DNA of 64,000 bases from NCBI GenBank assembly GCA_036852015.1, contig JAANDG010000112.1, positions 62,001-126,000 of the forward strand, written 5' to 3'. Made by a program: the position numbers and the translations under genes. The notes below the pieces were generated by a model that saw only the letters and a program-made list of their open reading frames with translations, made no database searches and was not told where the DNA came from. Each line of letters opens with the position of its first letter. Within the stretch, counting starts at the first letter, position 1. Source of the stretch: Pelodera strongyloides (Eukaryota > Nematoda > Chromadorea > Rhabditida > Rhabditidae). Positions 1 to 11,600 of this stretch are shown in pieces.

Positions 1-3000
1 ACACTGGTGACTCCTTATACGCATCTATATGCATAAAGTATGTCAGTTCGCCGGTTACCGCTAGCAAAAAAATCAAAACAAAACCGATATTTCGCAAACA
101 AAAACTACAGAAAAATCCAGTTAATAGACATAGACGTTCCCCTTGGGGGAGATGTCATAGAGTCAGAGAAGAGCCCCTAACCCTCTCAACTCTATAACTC
201 AATTTGCATATCACATTGTGGGACACAAGGACAGACATGCATACAGAAGACGTACTTTAAAAAAGGCATACTGACAAATACACAAACAAAGAAAAGCAAT
301 CAAATAAAAAATCTATAAAATCGATTATGTGTGAGATGTAATTTTTTTTGTTTGGAATTTGTATTCATAATTGAGCAATATTTGTAAGTCGACATTCGGA
401 CGATTTGTATAAAGCCAATATTTGAAACGACTTGTTTCAAAAAAAAAAACATAAACCTTGGTGCATTTCCGAAACGAAATATAAGAACACATCCACAAAA
501 TTAGCTGCAACCCACTAAATGTATATGTTAAAATCATAAAAGTGATTCTCAAAGGGAAAGGTTGCTAAATAGTTTTCCCACGCGGATTCTATTACAGTAC
601 ACCCGAGAGCCTAAAGGGCCCTCAGACGAATAGGGCGGATTAGTGGAAACAGCGGCACTTTTGTGTGGGTGAATTTCACTTTTGAGTGTACTTCTCTTTC
701 AACGATGTTTCAATAGAGGTATTTTGTAGTACGGTGTAAAGAATAAAGCTACTAAAATCTTTACCTCGCCGAAATCACGCCGCTTGCACGCCTACGGTAG
801 TTAGAGCGGGAAAAGAAAAAGTTTGAAAAAATCACTCTACAGCATTATTTTTTTACTAGTGACTAGCTGGTAGATAACCAATAGTTAATAACAAAATAAG
901 CTATCTTAAATATGATGTATATAATACCTAACAAATGTATGGCATCAGTAATATACCGAGGCTTTTACTATATGTACTATGTTTTCTCAAATCTTTTAAG
1001 ACCCCATCTGGCGTTTCCCATCTTTTTTATAAAGGGATCGACCACATGTTTTACCAACACATATTTCCTTTGTTAAAAGGCAAGGGCGCGGGCATCCTAG
1101 CTATTCCTAGCCCATCCGGGCCGGCACATAACTCGATTTACGTCATTAACAATGACATTAGCTCCCTATACGAAGGCCCGCACACATTAAGGAGCGGGCC
1201 CTTCTTATATGTATGTCCCCAGTTAAGCCACAACAATGGTCGGGATAAGTACGTTAGACACTTACGTACACACTGAGGGGAGGAGAGGCCCCTCAGTGTT
1301 ACATCACTAATTAGGCAATTACTGAGTATAGAATTTGAAACGAGTCATGGATAATTGTTATGATCTTCAAAAAATAGCAACGAAAAAATCTGGTTTCTCA
1401 TGCTGCCTGTAAAAGTTAGAAGAAGAAAATCTAGCATTTTGCATGTGCTCCAATACGGTGTTTTTTCCAGCTGCCTTTTTCTATGACCCCTTTATCTTCT
1501 TTTTATTTTTAAAATTTCTCTCTCTATGTCTTGTTTCTCTATATCTTATCTCTCTATGTGACTTCTCTCTTTCTCTATTTCTCTCTCTCTCTCTCCCTTC
1601 CTGGCTCCCCATCAAAATGTCAAATAGTTGTGTATTTGTGCTGGAGGATCATCTGATTGGTTGCTCCCCGGGGAGCATTTTAGAGTTCTCGGGGAGGGGA
1701 ATATGTCAAAGGGAAAAGGGAAGAATAGACAATTGAAGTGGATGATACAAGCCACCCAATGCGGGAAAACAAAGCATGGGAGGATGAAATGAACAATCAC
1801 ACTAACATTTGAAGTCATCGACAACCGGTCGTCAAACGGTTTCCCCCGAAGCAAGGTTGGCGACGGTGGAAACCAATTGGAAACCATTCCGTGACCATTG
1901 GCTGGCGGTTCTCTCACCGTTTAGTTTTGGTGAAATCACACTACAGAAGTTCACGCCAAAAAAAAAGACGTCAAAATATGAATGGGTCGGAGAAATAGTG
2001 TATAAATTCTTTCCAGGTAGGCTGAAAAACTCTCGAGTAAATCAAGGTTAAAAAAATTAACTCAATAGCATAATTCCCAGCTTTACCATAACATAGTAAA
2101 CCACTTCAAAGAACACATGAGGTATCGGTATCACACAAGGAAAGTTTGAGAAGAAAAATAAAGAAATAATAGTAAATAGACAAAGCAAAGTTGTTTCTCA
2201 ACTTTCTTTGTGGTTTTCGGGGGCCCAGGCCCTACTACTGGGTCCTAGCGCCTCCCAAAATCAGAAGGAAATTTTAGAAGAAAAATGGGAGACGACTAAC
2301 ATCGTTTGCATATGGTTTGTCGGGGATCTCGCAATCAGCGGATCCGGAACACAGCGGGGAAATTTGAGAAGATTAGAGAAAGAAAGTGGTGAGAGATCAT
2401 ATGACTTTGAGAGAACATTGACATGGAAAACACAAATTTTAGTGGTGAACTTTTTCCGAGGATTTGTCTATTGTTAGGAGATGTGGCAGAAACTACCAGA
2501 GTTTTTGTAGTTTGTAATTGACACAGTGTTAAACTAGGTGTCCTTACGTAAAGGTGAACGAATCTAAAATTGAAGGAAAAAAATTAAAAGAAGTGATATG
2601 ACAATTCGCGTTGAAACGTGTGCTGCACAACAGCATGTCCAAGGATGCAAATTGCTATGCCTGTCTGTTTTGGATGAACACAACAGGTGATAATTTCCGT
2701 ATAAAGCAGTGCAGTAACGTTTGTGGCATATGTTTCAAAATTTCAAACCATGTGCCATACCGCTTTAAAACTTTCAAAATGCAAGTTTTCAGCCGTCTAC
2801 CACACCATTTCGTATTCAACAAAAAATTGTTTACTACTGAACGATAAGACAACACTAGGAAGATGCTCTATTCATACTAAATGACATGATAAAGCCCGCT
2901 CCCCTAAGGGTCCTAAGCACTATGGCCGACGGGCCGGATGCCGCGACTAACGAGCGACATTAACGGTTTTCGGGAGCGAGTGGGCCCGCACCCCTGGCGC

Positions 3001-3180
3001 CCCCTACCGCACCCCAATACTACTATATTTATGGGCTGAACTAGAGGTAAAATACCTGAAGACAAATTTGAACTGACAGAAACAGGAATGTGGGCATTAT
3101 TCGACATTAGTCAATATTGGATTATTCAACGGGACAGTTATGTGGTATGGCTATCAGTCGTATATTATTATATTAAGTTG
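1..3180. other. Gene-free AT-rich stretch with short hairpins
   Basis: I see no exon chain here. Open frames up to 113 codons exist, but they lack a supporting pattern of acceptor, donor and phase and their compositions look random. Visible structure is a 10-bp-stem hairpin at 1271-1298 (CACTGAGGGG, 8-nt loop, CCCCTCAGTG), a G/C hairpin around 1174-1204 (GGCCCGC against GCGGGCC), and a C/T-rich run at about 1500-1600. Nothing identifies a promoter or an RNA gene. Confidence 0.6.
1271..1298. repeat. Perfect 10-bp-stem hairpin
   Basis: CACTGAGGGG is followed by an 8-nt loop and the exact reverse complement CCCCTCAGTG. No transposon end or U-tract is attached, so a role as terminator or RNA is unsupported. 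Confidence 0.6.
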
Positions 3181-3185
3181 GCAGC

Positions 3186-3262
3186 TTTTTTTTTTTTTTT
3201 TTATTAAATACACCAAAAGGTGTGCATCCGCATCCGCATCCGCATCCGCATCCGCATGTGCA
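3186..3262 (-). repeat. Retroposon 3' tail with hairpin plus CATCCG microsatellite
   Basis: A 17-nt T run is followed by TTATTAAAT, then the hairpin ACACC-AAAA-GGTGT at 3210-3223, then five or more tandem CATCCG hexamers. The same hairpin next to an A/T-rich simple repeat recurs at 5332-5384 and, diverged, at 48631-48680. Read on the minus strand, the hairpin precedes a poly(A)-like tail, the layout of a non-LTR retroposon 3' end. No reverse-transcriptase frame adjoins it, so this is a short 5'-truncated copy or a SINE. Confidence 0.5.
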
Positions 3263-3861
3263 TCAGCTTTGATTGTTTGTTTGATTGTTTTGATGTACGA
3301 TGTGCGTTACGCTCTAAATGTTAGTTTGGTTCGCTAGTTTACGTTCCCGTGCACTGAGTCATCCCACATCTAGGGCGGTGAACTCACGCAAGCTTCAAAA
3401 AGGATAGATATACGGAGTACGCAGCCGACTAGTTCTATTTAACCCTAGTATATTTTCTTGCTAATCACAGACAGTTTCTTGCTAAAAGATCGAGAACTGT
3501 GAATTTGGACCCTGTCGTCCTATGTCCTAAGTCCTAACCGTTCCTTTTAGGTCCTTTATGCTAACTCACACCCTAGCGCGGGTCTGGTCTGTTTGACTGT
3601 CACGGCGCACGCGAAGGCATGCGAAGGGAAGCAACGGTGCTATATTACATGTGGCGCACAACTGGCGCAGCCACCGCACACCCTTGGTAAAGAATATTTC
3701 AAAAAGTGTGCCGCAAGTGAACAATATTTCAGTCAACAGGATGTATGCCGTTCACCCCATAGCACATATCACATAACATCAATAAGAAGAAATTACTTTG
3801 GTACGGGTTTTAATTCTGTCACGGAAGGCAATAATAATAATGACCATAAAGCTCCCACAGT

Positions 3862-4031
3862 TTAAAGCGAAATGCTAGCCTCTTTGGAAAATTTGCATAT
3901 GATAAGCAAATCCTATGTATCCTATGCTAATTTTGTACGATTGCCGTGGACGATCGTACAAAATTAGCATAGGATACATAGGATTTGCTTATCATATTCA
4001 CATTTTCCAAAGAGGCTAGCATTTCACTTTA
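3862..4031. mobile_element. Family A hairpin MITE, TTAA-type ends
   Basis: About 170 bp forming one long near-perfect inverted repeat. It starts TTAAAGCGAAATGCTAGCC; the arms carry AAATTTGCATATG and CCTATGTATCCTA and meet at a short centre near 3946. The right end is mutated (CACTTTAC instead of CGCTTTAA). Undamaged relatives end in TTAA at both sides, which suggests TTAA target duplication as in piggyBac-type elements. It contains no coding capacity. A second full copy is at 18980-19150 and a half copy at 8941-9030. Confidence 0.85.
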
Positions 4032-4415
4032 CCTGAAACATCTCCCTTTCTTAACACTTGTCATGCTCAAAATCAGATATCTTTTTATGCGTGAAAAATT
4101 TATGCGGTACATATTAACATATTTGCATTTATATGAAAATGTGAATGAGTGTAAAAAAAATCGGTCCCAATTCGAACCCACATATTTAAATACATAGTAA
4201 TGCATATCTACAACATAAGGTTCAAATAGCGGATGTTATTCCTCTTTAAAATACATTAACTTTGAATCAATAAACTGACACAAACCAATATGGAGATTAA
4301 ATTTATGAAGTGGTCCCGTGCTCCGAAAATACTTGAACATCGCTAACAAAAGGAAAGAAACTTAAGAAAGAATGGCGCCGAGCCCGAAATACATTTATAT
4401 GCCATAGCACAACGT

Positions 4416-4460
4416 TTAAAGCGAAATACCAGCCGGTTTTTGAAACGCGTCGCTCTTTGA
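4416..4460 (+). mobile_element. Left-end relic of a family B MITE
   Basis: TTAAAGCGAAATACCAGCC followed by GGTTTTTGAAACGCGTCG matches the left ends of the full copies at 45875 and 46752. The matching right end is missing, so this is a truncated or degenerated copy. Confidence 0.6.
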
Positions 4461-5331
4461 ACGCATTTCTTTAGAGCTACCGTACAGTAAAGTCGCAAGT
4501 AGTTCTGGTTTTGCAGCAAAGAATAGATTTATCATACTGCGGAAGATATGTGCGAAAATATGGCGCGCCTGTGGCGCACTTGTTGGATGTAAAATAGCTG
4601 GCATCCCTGACTTCCGTAAAAATAGGTACGCAGAACTCTGGTCCGCCGCCCCGCACTGGCGACTCATCTTTTGCGCCGCGGCGATAGCGCTGTGAAAACC
4701 GTGTTGATATAAAAGTAATAAAATCAAGGTCAATAAAATCAACATACAATGTACATCCGTGGCAAACTAAAATTAAGATGCTCTCGGAAAAATCCATGCA
4801 TAAAGAATTACGTAGCGCGCGAATCCAAGGAAAATATTTTGGCAACAGATTACAAATGACTTGGGGCGCGTTTTGGGAATTTCACCCGCCCCGGGAACGA
4901 CAGGGTCAAGCCATTGGGTATTTGGTCGTGATGAATGAGTAGAGGGACACCAGTCCCACGACGGCAAAACAATGGAATTTGAAGCGTTTTTTTAAAGAAA
5001 TATAGGATTTTTTTATACTTTAAGAGGGGACAGGTCGCGGTTTCCTACTCTCAAATGGAATTGAAGCTCGAATGAAACAATACGGACTTACATATTTTGT
5101 ATTTTCCAGACTTGAACCAGTTTAGTGCTGTACGTGTACATGTCCACGAAACTAATTGTAAGCACAGTATAAAGTACAGTATACTTTTTGTGCAACTTCG
5201 CCGCGAGCTCTAAGCATAATTTTTATGCATTATTTCTCCCTATCCAGTAAATGAAACTAAATGTTTCAAAAGCAACATACGCGTTTTATGGTGCATGAAG
5301 CGTCGTTACGTAACGGATGCCCTCTTAAGTC

Positions 5332-5384
5332 TTATTTATTTATTTATTTATTTATTTATTAAATACACCAAAAGGTGTACATCC
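5332..5384 (-). repeat. TTTA microsatellite plus retroposon tail hairpin
   Basis: (TTTA)n at 5332-5361 is followed by AAATACACCAAAAGGTGT with the hairpin at 5365-5378, then ACATCC. The block from ATTAAATACACC to CATCC is nearly identical to 3203-3228, so both are copies of one retroposon 3' end lying in minus orientation. Confidence 0.6.
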
Positions 5385-6572
5385 GAGGATGCAAATAAAA
5401 CGAACATATAATATGAAATGATCAAATGCTACCAAAGGCAAGGCATATCGGCAAGAAAATGAAAGAAATTATCAGACGTTTCGTGGCACAACATACAACA
5501 CACACAGAGCCACACATGACATGAACCGGTACACACATAATGAAAATGAAGACTAGGATTGTTCTAGTAGACCAATAATCTACAGTACTAATAACATATT
5601 TGCTTACAATTATATGGATATCCATAATACAATTGCTCAATTGATTCCATCATTAGCTCACTAGAATACTGTTCTAAAGCCAGAATTTGTCTAATAAACC
5701 AATTTAGTAATGCCCATCGGAGAATGGGCGAAACAACCTCTATAAATAAATATTTGGTGGTGTCCGTGGTGTGCGTAGAACACATAAAGATTGATGTCGA
5801 GATAAGCTGACGCAGTAGATTTCAGTGGATTTACATATGGTGGAACACTAGGGGTAAGTTACGAAATGTTGAAATTAGCTAAGAAGGAAGCTTAGGTTAT
5901 AGCTGTACTGTTAAAGCTACCTATCAGAAAATAAATATTTATGCAGCAAACTCAGTTTTTAGACTTAATGTTGACGAAGCTTGAATTTGATGAAGAAGGT
6001 CTGTGTTTTAGAGTTGTTACTCTGTGTTCTAAAAGTTAACCTCTCAGAAAATAAATAGTTATGCTAGTTGTATGTCGTACGTGCTTCTTTACGGTGTTAC
6101 TAAAGAAAAAAATATATAAAAAATGTTTCTCCTGGGCCAGCTGGGGGCAGTTCAGTTGGACCAGCAGCAAGAAAAACACCTTCCTACACCAATACATAAA
6201 CTGGTTGAATACATACAGAAAGGTGTAATTTTGAATGTTAGATGATAATATGAGAAATAAATCTTCACAAGAGAATCAAGTTTGGTATACGCGCACACAC
6301 AATGGCGCGATCCCGAAGCTATGCTAATGGTACTAGGTACTATTGGTGCAAAGTTGCTACAGAAGCACTGATATCTACATTACACAGAAATCCTTTCAAG
6401 AGCCTCAGTATTCTAATAATATTCATATAGAAAAAAGGGAGGGAACTCATTCTAATTGTCAGATTTGCACCTCTATTTTCTGGCCATTCTTATGATGGAT
6501 GACCGCGTGAAAAATGAAAATGACCGATTGGATAGAGAAAAGAGGAGGAAAATGAATAGGAATGAATTAGGA

Positions 6573-6588
6573 GGGAGAGAGAGAGAGA

Positions 6589-6648
<60 letters not shown>

Positions 6649-6651
6649 GGA
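6573..6651. repeat. GA microsatellite
   Basis: Almost uninterrupted GA dinucleotides for nearly 80 bp with a few GG interruptions. The Arg-Glu and Ser-Leu frames that cross it are artefacts of the repeat. Confidence 0.95.
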
Positions 6652-7890
6652 GAATGATTTAAAGGGTATATGATTTTGGAGGAGAAGAGCTGGAGGAAAT
6701 AAGGAAGGCCTATGCAAGCCTTCGGTGACCTTGAATTACACCTCGGAACATAAAGTAGATTAACGTGGTAGGTCTAAATGTTGGAAAAAAGGGTGCTAAA
6801 CCTAATTACAGAACATACGGAGATACAGTAGATAACATTGGAGTTGGTTGTTTCACGAGATTTCTTTTTTTTAGGAAAAAAAAGGAAATGCTTCACTTCT
6901 AGGTTATGGCAAGTTTCTTAAAACTGAAGTTGGTCTTCAGAAAAAACATTAAGACTAATTTAACGTGGCACGTTATGAATTAGCTTAATATGACGCAGTG
7001 TTAATTTTAGGCCATAAACTGCACCAAAGCACCAAGGTAAGGTGGCAGATTATTTTTAGTTGACATGCAGGTAACACACATCCACATGAAGGATATAGAA
7101 AATAAGTCACGCAGTTATACTAGTTTAAGAAACACTTGCATAATGCAGTGACCTGTAACATAACTGTGACACATTTTACAAATGATGTGGTACAACGAAG
7201 CGTGCAGTTAGTGCAACGGAGTGCGGACAAAAACCGAGATTTTGTGGGAAATATACATACGACCAACAAGTTCATGTCTACCACCAAGTCAAGGGGAGAA
7301 CAGTAAAAAAAGTAGAAGTAAGAAATTGAAACAAATTACAAAAACGGGAGTTTGTTGAAAGATACAGCTCTGCAAGTGAAATTATGCCGATATACGATAT
7401 ACCAAGCAGCATACAGTAAGATTGTAAGATGCTACCGTAAGGCTGTAGTACAGTAGTGAGAGCAAGATATAAGGCACATGCTAACAATCATTAATGATAT
7501 CTTATAATAAATCAATATCCAAAAAAAACTATCCTTTTGGTTTCTCTGTCTGAAGGACCACAAGAAGCGGGGTTGGGCTGCCTTTCCCACTAATGTAATT
7601 ATTTCCCGCGGCAATAGCCATCGTTTGTTCTTTTCTATTGAGAGCTTTATATACCGTACTTTCCAATTATTCCCAAATGAATTAGTATTCAATGGGGCTA
7701 CTGAAGACGGATTAAGGGATTTGCCTCGCGAGAAGCAGTATGAGTCCCCAGCTGAAATGCCCCGCACGGAAAGGTTAAAAGAACATATTAAATGTTACGT
7801 TATTTTATCAGACTCAACTACAACTCGGACATTTCAACTGTGCACGAAAAGTGAATGAAGATGTGCATCAGCTCGCTTCAGTATATCGTT

Positions 7891-7896
7891 TTTATT
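7891..7896 (-). terminator. Possible polyadenylation signal for the SETD4-like gene
   Basis: The plus-strand sequence TTTATT reads AATAAA on the minus strand, about 800 nt past the stop codon at 8700-8702. It is the nearest canonical hexamer I noticed, but the distance is large and a variant signal closer in is equally possible. Confidence 0.2.
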
Positions 7897-8699
7897 CATT
7901 ACTTTGATGAGACACACAATCAAAAGGATACCCTAAAATAGCGATGAGACCTCCAACTGCACCAAAATTCAGTAATTAGAAAGAACAAATCTAATGTTAG
8001 TACAAAAAGGATTTGTATATCCGTTATCTGTTCCACAAATATCTGTCTATTAGTTTACATATTTTCCTCCTTTCCATGTTTTCCAGAAATTTTGCCAAAA
8101 AAAATCCCCGAAAACATCGGTGCCAAACAAAATTGAATTAAGGGAAGACACAATGCACACCAATTTAGGGGACAACGAGAAGACACAAACAGATCCGTAT
8201 TCAAATTCACTTCTGGGGAACCGGGACTTATCCGCAAAGCGCACTTTTGAGGGCGCGACAGGAGCGCCACTAGTCAGCCATTTTGAATGGCACACTGCTC
8301 GCGCCATTCCCGCGCAGCCATGAAGTTTTTCTTGCGCCACACAAACGCGGAGTTTCAGCAGAATGGAACTTGGGCGGATTTATATTGGCGCACATGTTTC
8401 AAGTATTCGTGAAAAGCCGTGTCTTCTCCCAGCTATCGCTTAGCATTCGAAAGAAAACATTCTAACAAACTATGATGTAACTTTGGATGGATATCAAGCA
8501 CAGTTCCAGCTAGAATTTTACTCGTCTCAATAAACACGTAGAAAATTTACAAGTGAAATATTAAAAATTAGTTGACTATACAACAAAACTATGAAATTTA
8601 CAAAACAGAAAGGTTCAACGACGTGAAACGTTAAGAAATGCAATCGTCGACATCTGCTAAACAGTACGTCAACATCTGCTAAACAGTGCAAACTACAAA

Positions 8700-11600
8700 C
8701 TACAAACTAATTGCTTTCTTCGTCGTATTAATTATCGCGATTTGTTCGTCCCATGCCCATTTCAGTTCATCGTGAACCTAAACAAAATACATCAGACACA
8801 TGATTTTACTACTATAGCACCAATCTTATTGGGTGACAACCAAAAATCGATATTTTTGAATTCAAATGGGAACTTTCTGTAAGGGCGCGTTCAATAAGAT
8901 GGAAAAGAGAGGTAAATCGGCTAACAATAAGAGGTAAATTGCCGTGGACGATCGTACAAAATTAGCATAGGATGCATAGGATATGCTTATCATATGCAAA
9001 TTTTCCAAAGGGGCTAGCATTTCGCTTTAAAGTACAGGACCGAGGGGGGAGCAATTGATCGAGTAATTAAATGTACGTTAGTCGCCCTATTTTGGTAGAA
9101 ACTGTCTAAGGTTTAGAGTTGATCCTGTTCGATCGTGGACATACTTTTGCCACAGTTCTTTTTTAATTGATGCACACACTTTTTAATCAACAGCAAAAAC
9201 TCTGTTAAAAACTCTCCCCCTCTACATCAAAATCCACCGTATACAGTAATCACAGACTAACTGACAAAGGCGTCTCTAACTCACCTTCTCCCTCTTGTTC
9301 CGCACACTCTCTGCCAATTCCTCTAGCATCATCGCCAATGTTCTCATCTCAGCCTGTTCTCTCTTCACGTCTTCTGACTTCTCTACGTTCTCTTCAGAAT
9401 CTGATGATGAATCAGAAACTCTGCGTCGTCGACGTTTCTCGCAGTCTGCGTAGACGATCTCACGCCAGCGCAAACTAAATACCTAATACTTATATACTAG
9501 GAACACTATAACTAAACATGGTGCTTATCTTATTGTTGGACATGGATATGTGGACAATTGTTATATCGTCGTCTCTCTAAGACCCAACTATTTCCCTCTA
9601 ATCTAGCATTATTCTTCGAAGCATACCAATTTTTCATTAAAAAATATGTGCACGATCACTGAACACGTCGATTCCTCATACCTTACCTTGATTACCTTGA
9701 CGACTCGTACTTCAGCGTCAAGGTCGATCTGACATCTGCGAGTTCCACTCTGCATTCCATAAAGCATGATACTTAGCTAACAACTAAGCTACCCTAACTA
9801 ACTGTCTAACAACCTAACTAACCAACTAACGACCTTGATTAAGGTATCTTACAAATAGATAAAGCACAAAATGCAAAATAACTTACACCTGTTCCCTATT
9901 CATATGAAGTATCCTCATATTTGATTGAAGTGACCACGAAGGCCCTTCGTCTGTTGCATAGATTGTACTAAAAATATATCAACGATAATACATTTTGGAC
10001 AAAACGCAGGCCCCGCGCAACATCGAACCATAAACCCTCTTTGAAACACATTGCTATTTAGTTTTCAAAATATATTTTGCAAATTAATTTAAATTAGACA
10101 CAATATACTCGAAACAAGGGGCGATTTTGTCCGCAGTGCATGTACCACTAAACACCTAACGATAAACCCTCGTTGAAGCAACTTAATTTAAATGTTAAGC
10201 TCAATAAATAACTAATCATTAATCAACAATAATTCAAACACTATTTTTAAAGCGAAATGCCGGCCCATTTTCGAAACACATCGAGTAGACCAACATTCTT
10301 ATGCAGCTTATGCAAATGAATATAAATTATAATAAAACATCGATCTAAATTCGAGCAACTTTGTATAAATACGTAAGTATTCAGCAGTTCACGATGCGCT
10401 TCAAAAAGCAGCCGGTATTTCGCTTTAAAGCAATAACAAACCTCGGTTGTCCGGACTCGTTAAGTGCTTTAATATGATCATCAGTGACGGTTAGACCCGC
10501 CTTTCTAGCCAAAGCAATTAAGAGTTCTGGAATAAAAGTGAATAAAATTATTGGAAGTTGGAAATAACGGATCTTCAAACAAAAACGCCCTTAGAATTGT
10601 TTCAGAGAGAAAGTGGGAGAGAAAGAGGCGTATACGATCCTCAGAAACTACAGCAACTTACGTAAGTGCTACAAAAAACAATACAGCACAACTGCGCAAC
10701 CCTTAGCCTTAGATACCTTATCATATAGAATTACAGTACTCTACAAAACAAGCAAAAAACAGAACTACAGTACTTAGACTGGCAATTTTGGGATAAAAAT
10801 ACCGTACTTCGGCTCCAAGTACCGTAGGTAGGAGACAATCTACAGTACTCAATCACCTTACCTTGTGGTAAAAACACGCGTCCATTGGGGTTGTCAATCA
10901 ATCGAAACCCATACTCGAACCATAAACGAACGTTATCGTGCGGGCCATAGCAGACAAAGATCTGAAGGGATATAATTATACTGTAAGATAAATAACAGAT
11001 TGACACTCAGAAATCAACCACATCTAAACCACATCTAAATTACTGTAACTTCAAGATCGGAGAGAAAATCTCGGTGCGCAATATGCATCAAATCTTGTGA
11101 CTCTATTCCGAATGTCATCATTACGGGGCTGGGGTTACCATATTATATATGGTATATTCATTGTTTTCTTTACGTATCGTATAAGTTATTCGCTTGTATG
11201 TTTCCATTTATTTCCTCTTTTATTAGGAAAACAAATCGTTGGACGTCTCTTCATATTGTCGCTGTCCCGAAGCCAAACAGTCCACAACCATTAACATACA
11301 GAATTTACACCCTGATGGCAATACCCCAATACCAGATAAAGACTTACCAGACAAAACAAAAAGAAAACCAAAAAGCATTTATAAACCTCATCTCCTTCAG
11401 CAACTCCCCGCGTGGCCCGAACACAATAAACATCATGCACTTTGTCGTAGAATGCAAAACCCTAAAAATGGTTTAGTTGGAACAATATGTGAGAATAAAA
11501 ACTACCTACAAATGCACACTATTAGGCTGACAAGCTACAAGCTACAACAAAAGAAACTACACCAACTATACAAACTACAAAACTACACTAACTGTACACA

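Larger units (their letters stand above)
4033..8699. other. Gene-free stretch downstream of the SETD4-like gene
   Basis: No exon chain is supported on either strand. It holds a MITE end relic (4416-4460), a retroposon tail (5332-5384) and a GA microsatellite (6573-6651). Frames such as the minus-strand 111-codon frame at 7432-7767 lack splice or family support. Because the SETD4-like gene on the minus strand ends at 8700, its 3' untranslated region must lie in the right part. The first AATAAA I see on that strand is far away, at 7891-7896. Confidence 0.5.

Noticed and set aside
6456..6717. Arg-Glu-rich and Ser-Leu-rich frames over the GA microsatellite
   Set aside because: They are pure dinucleotide-repeat translations.
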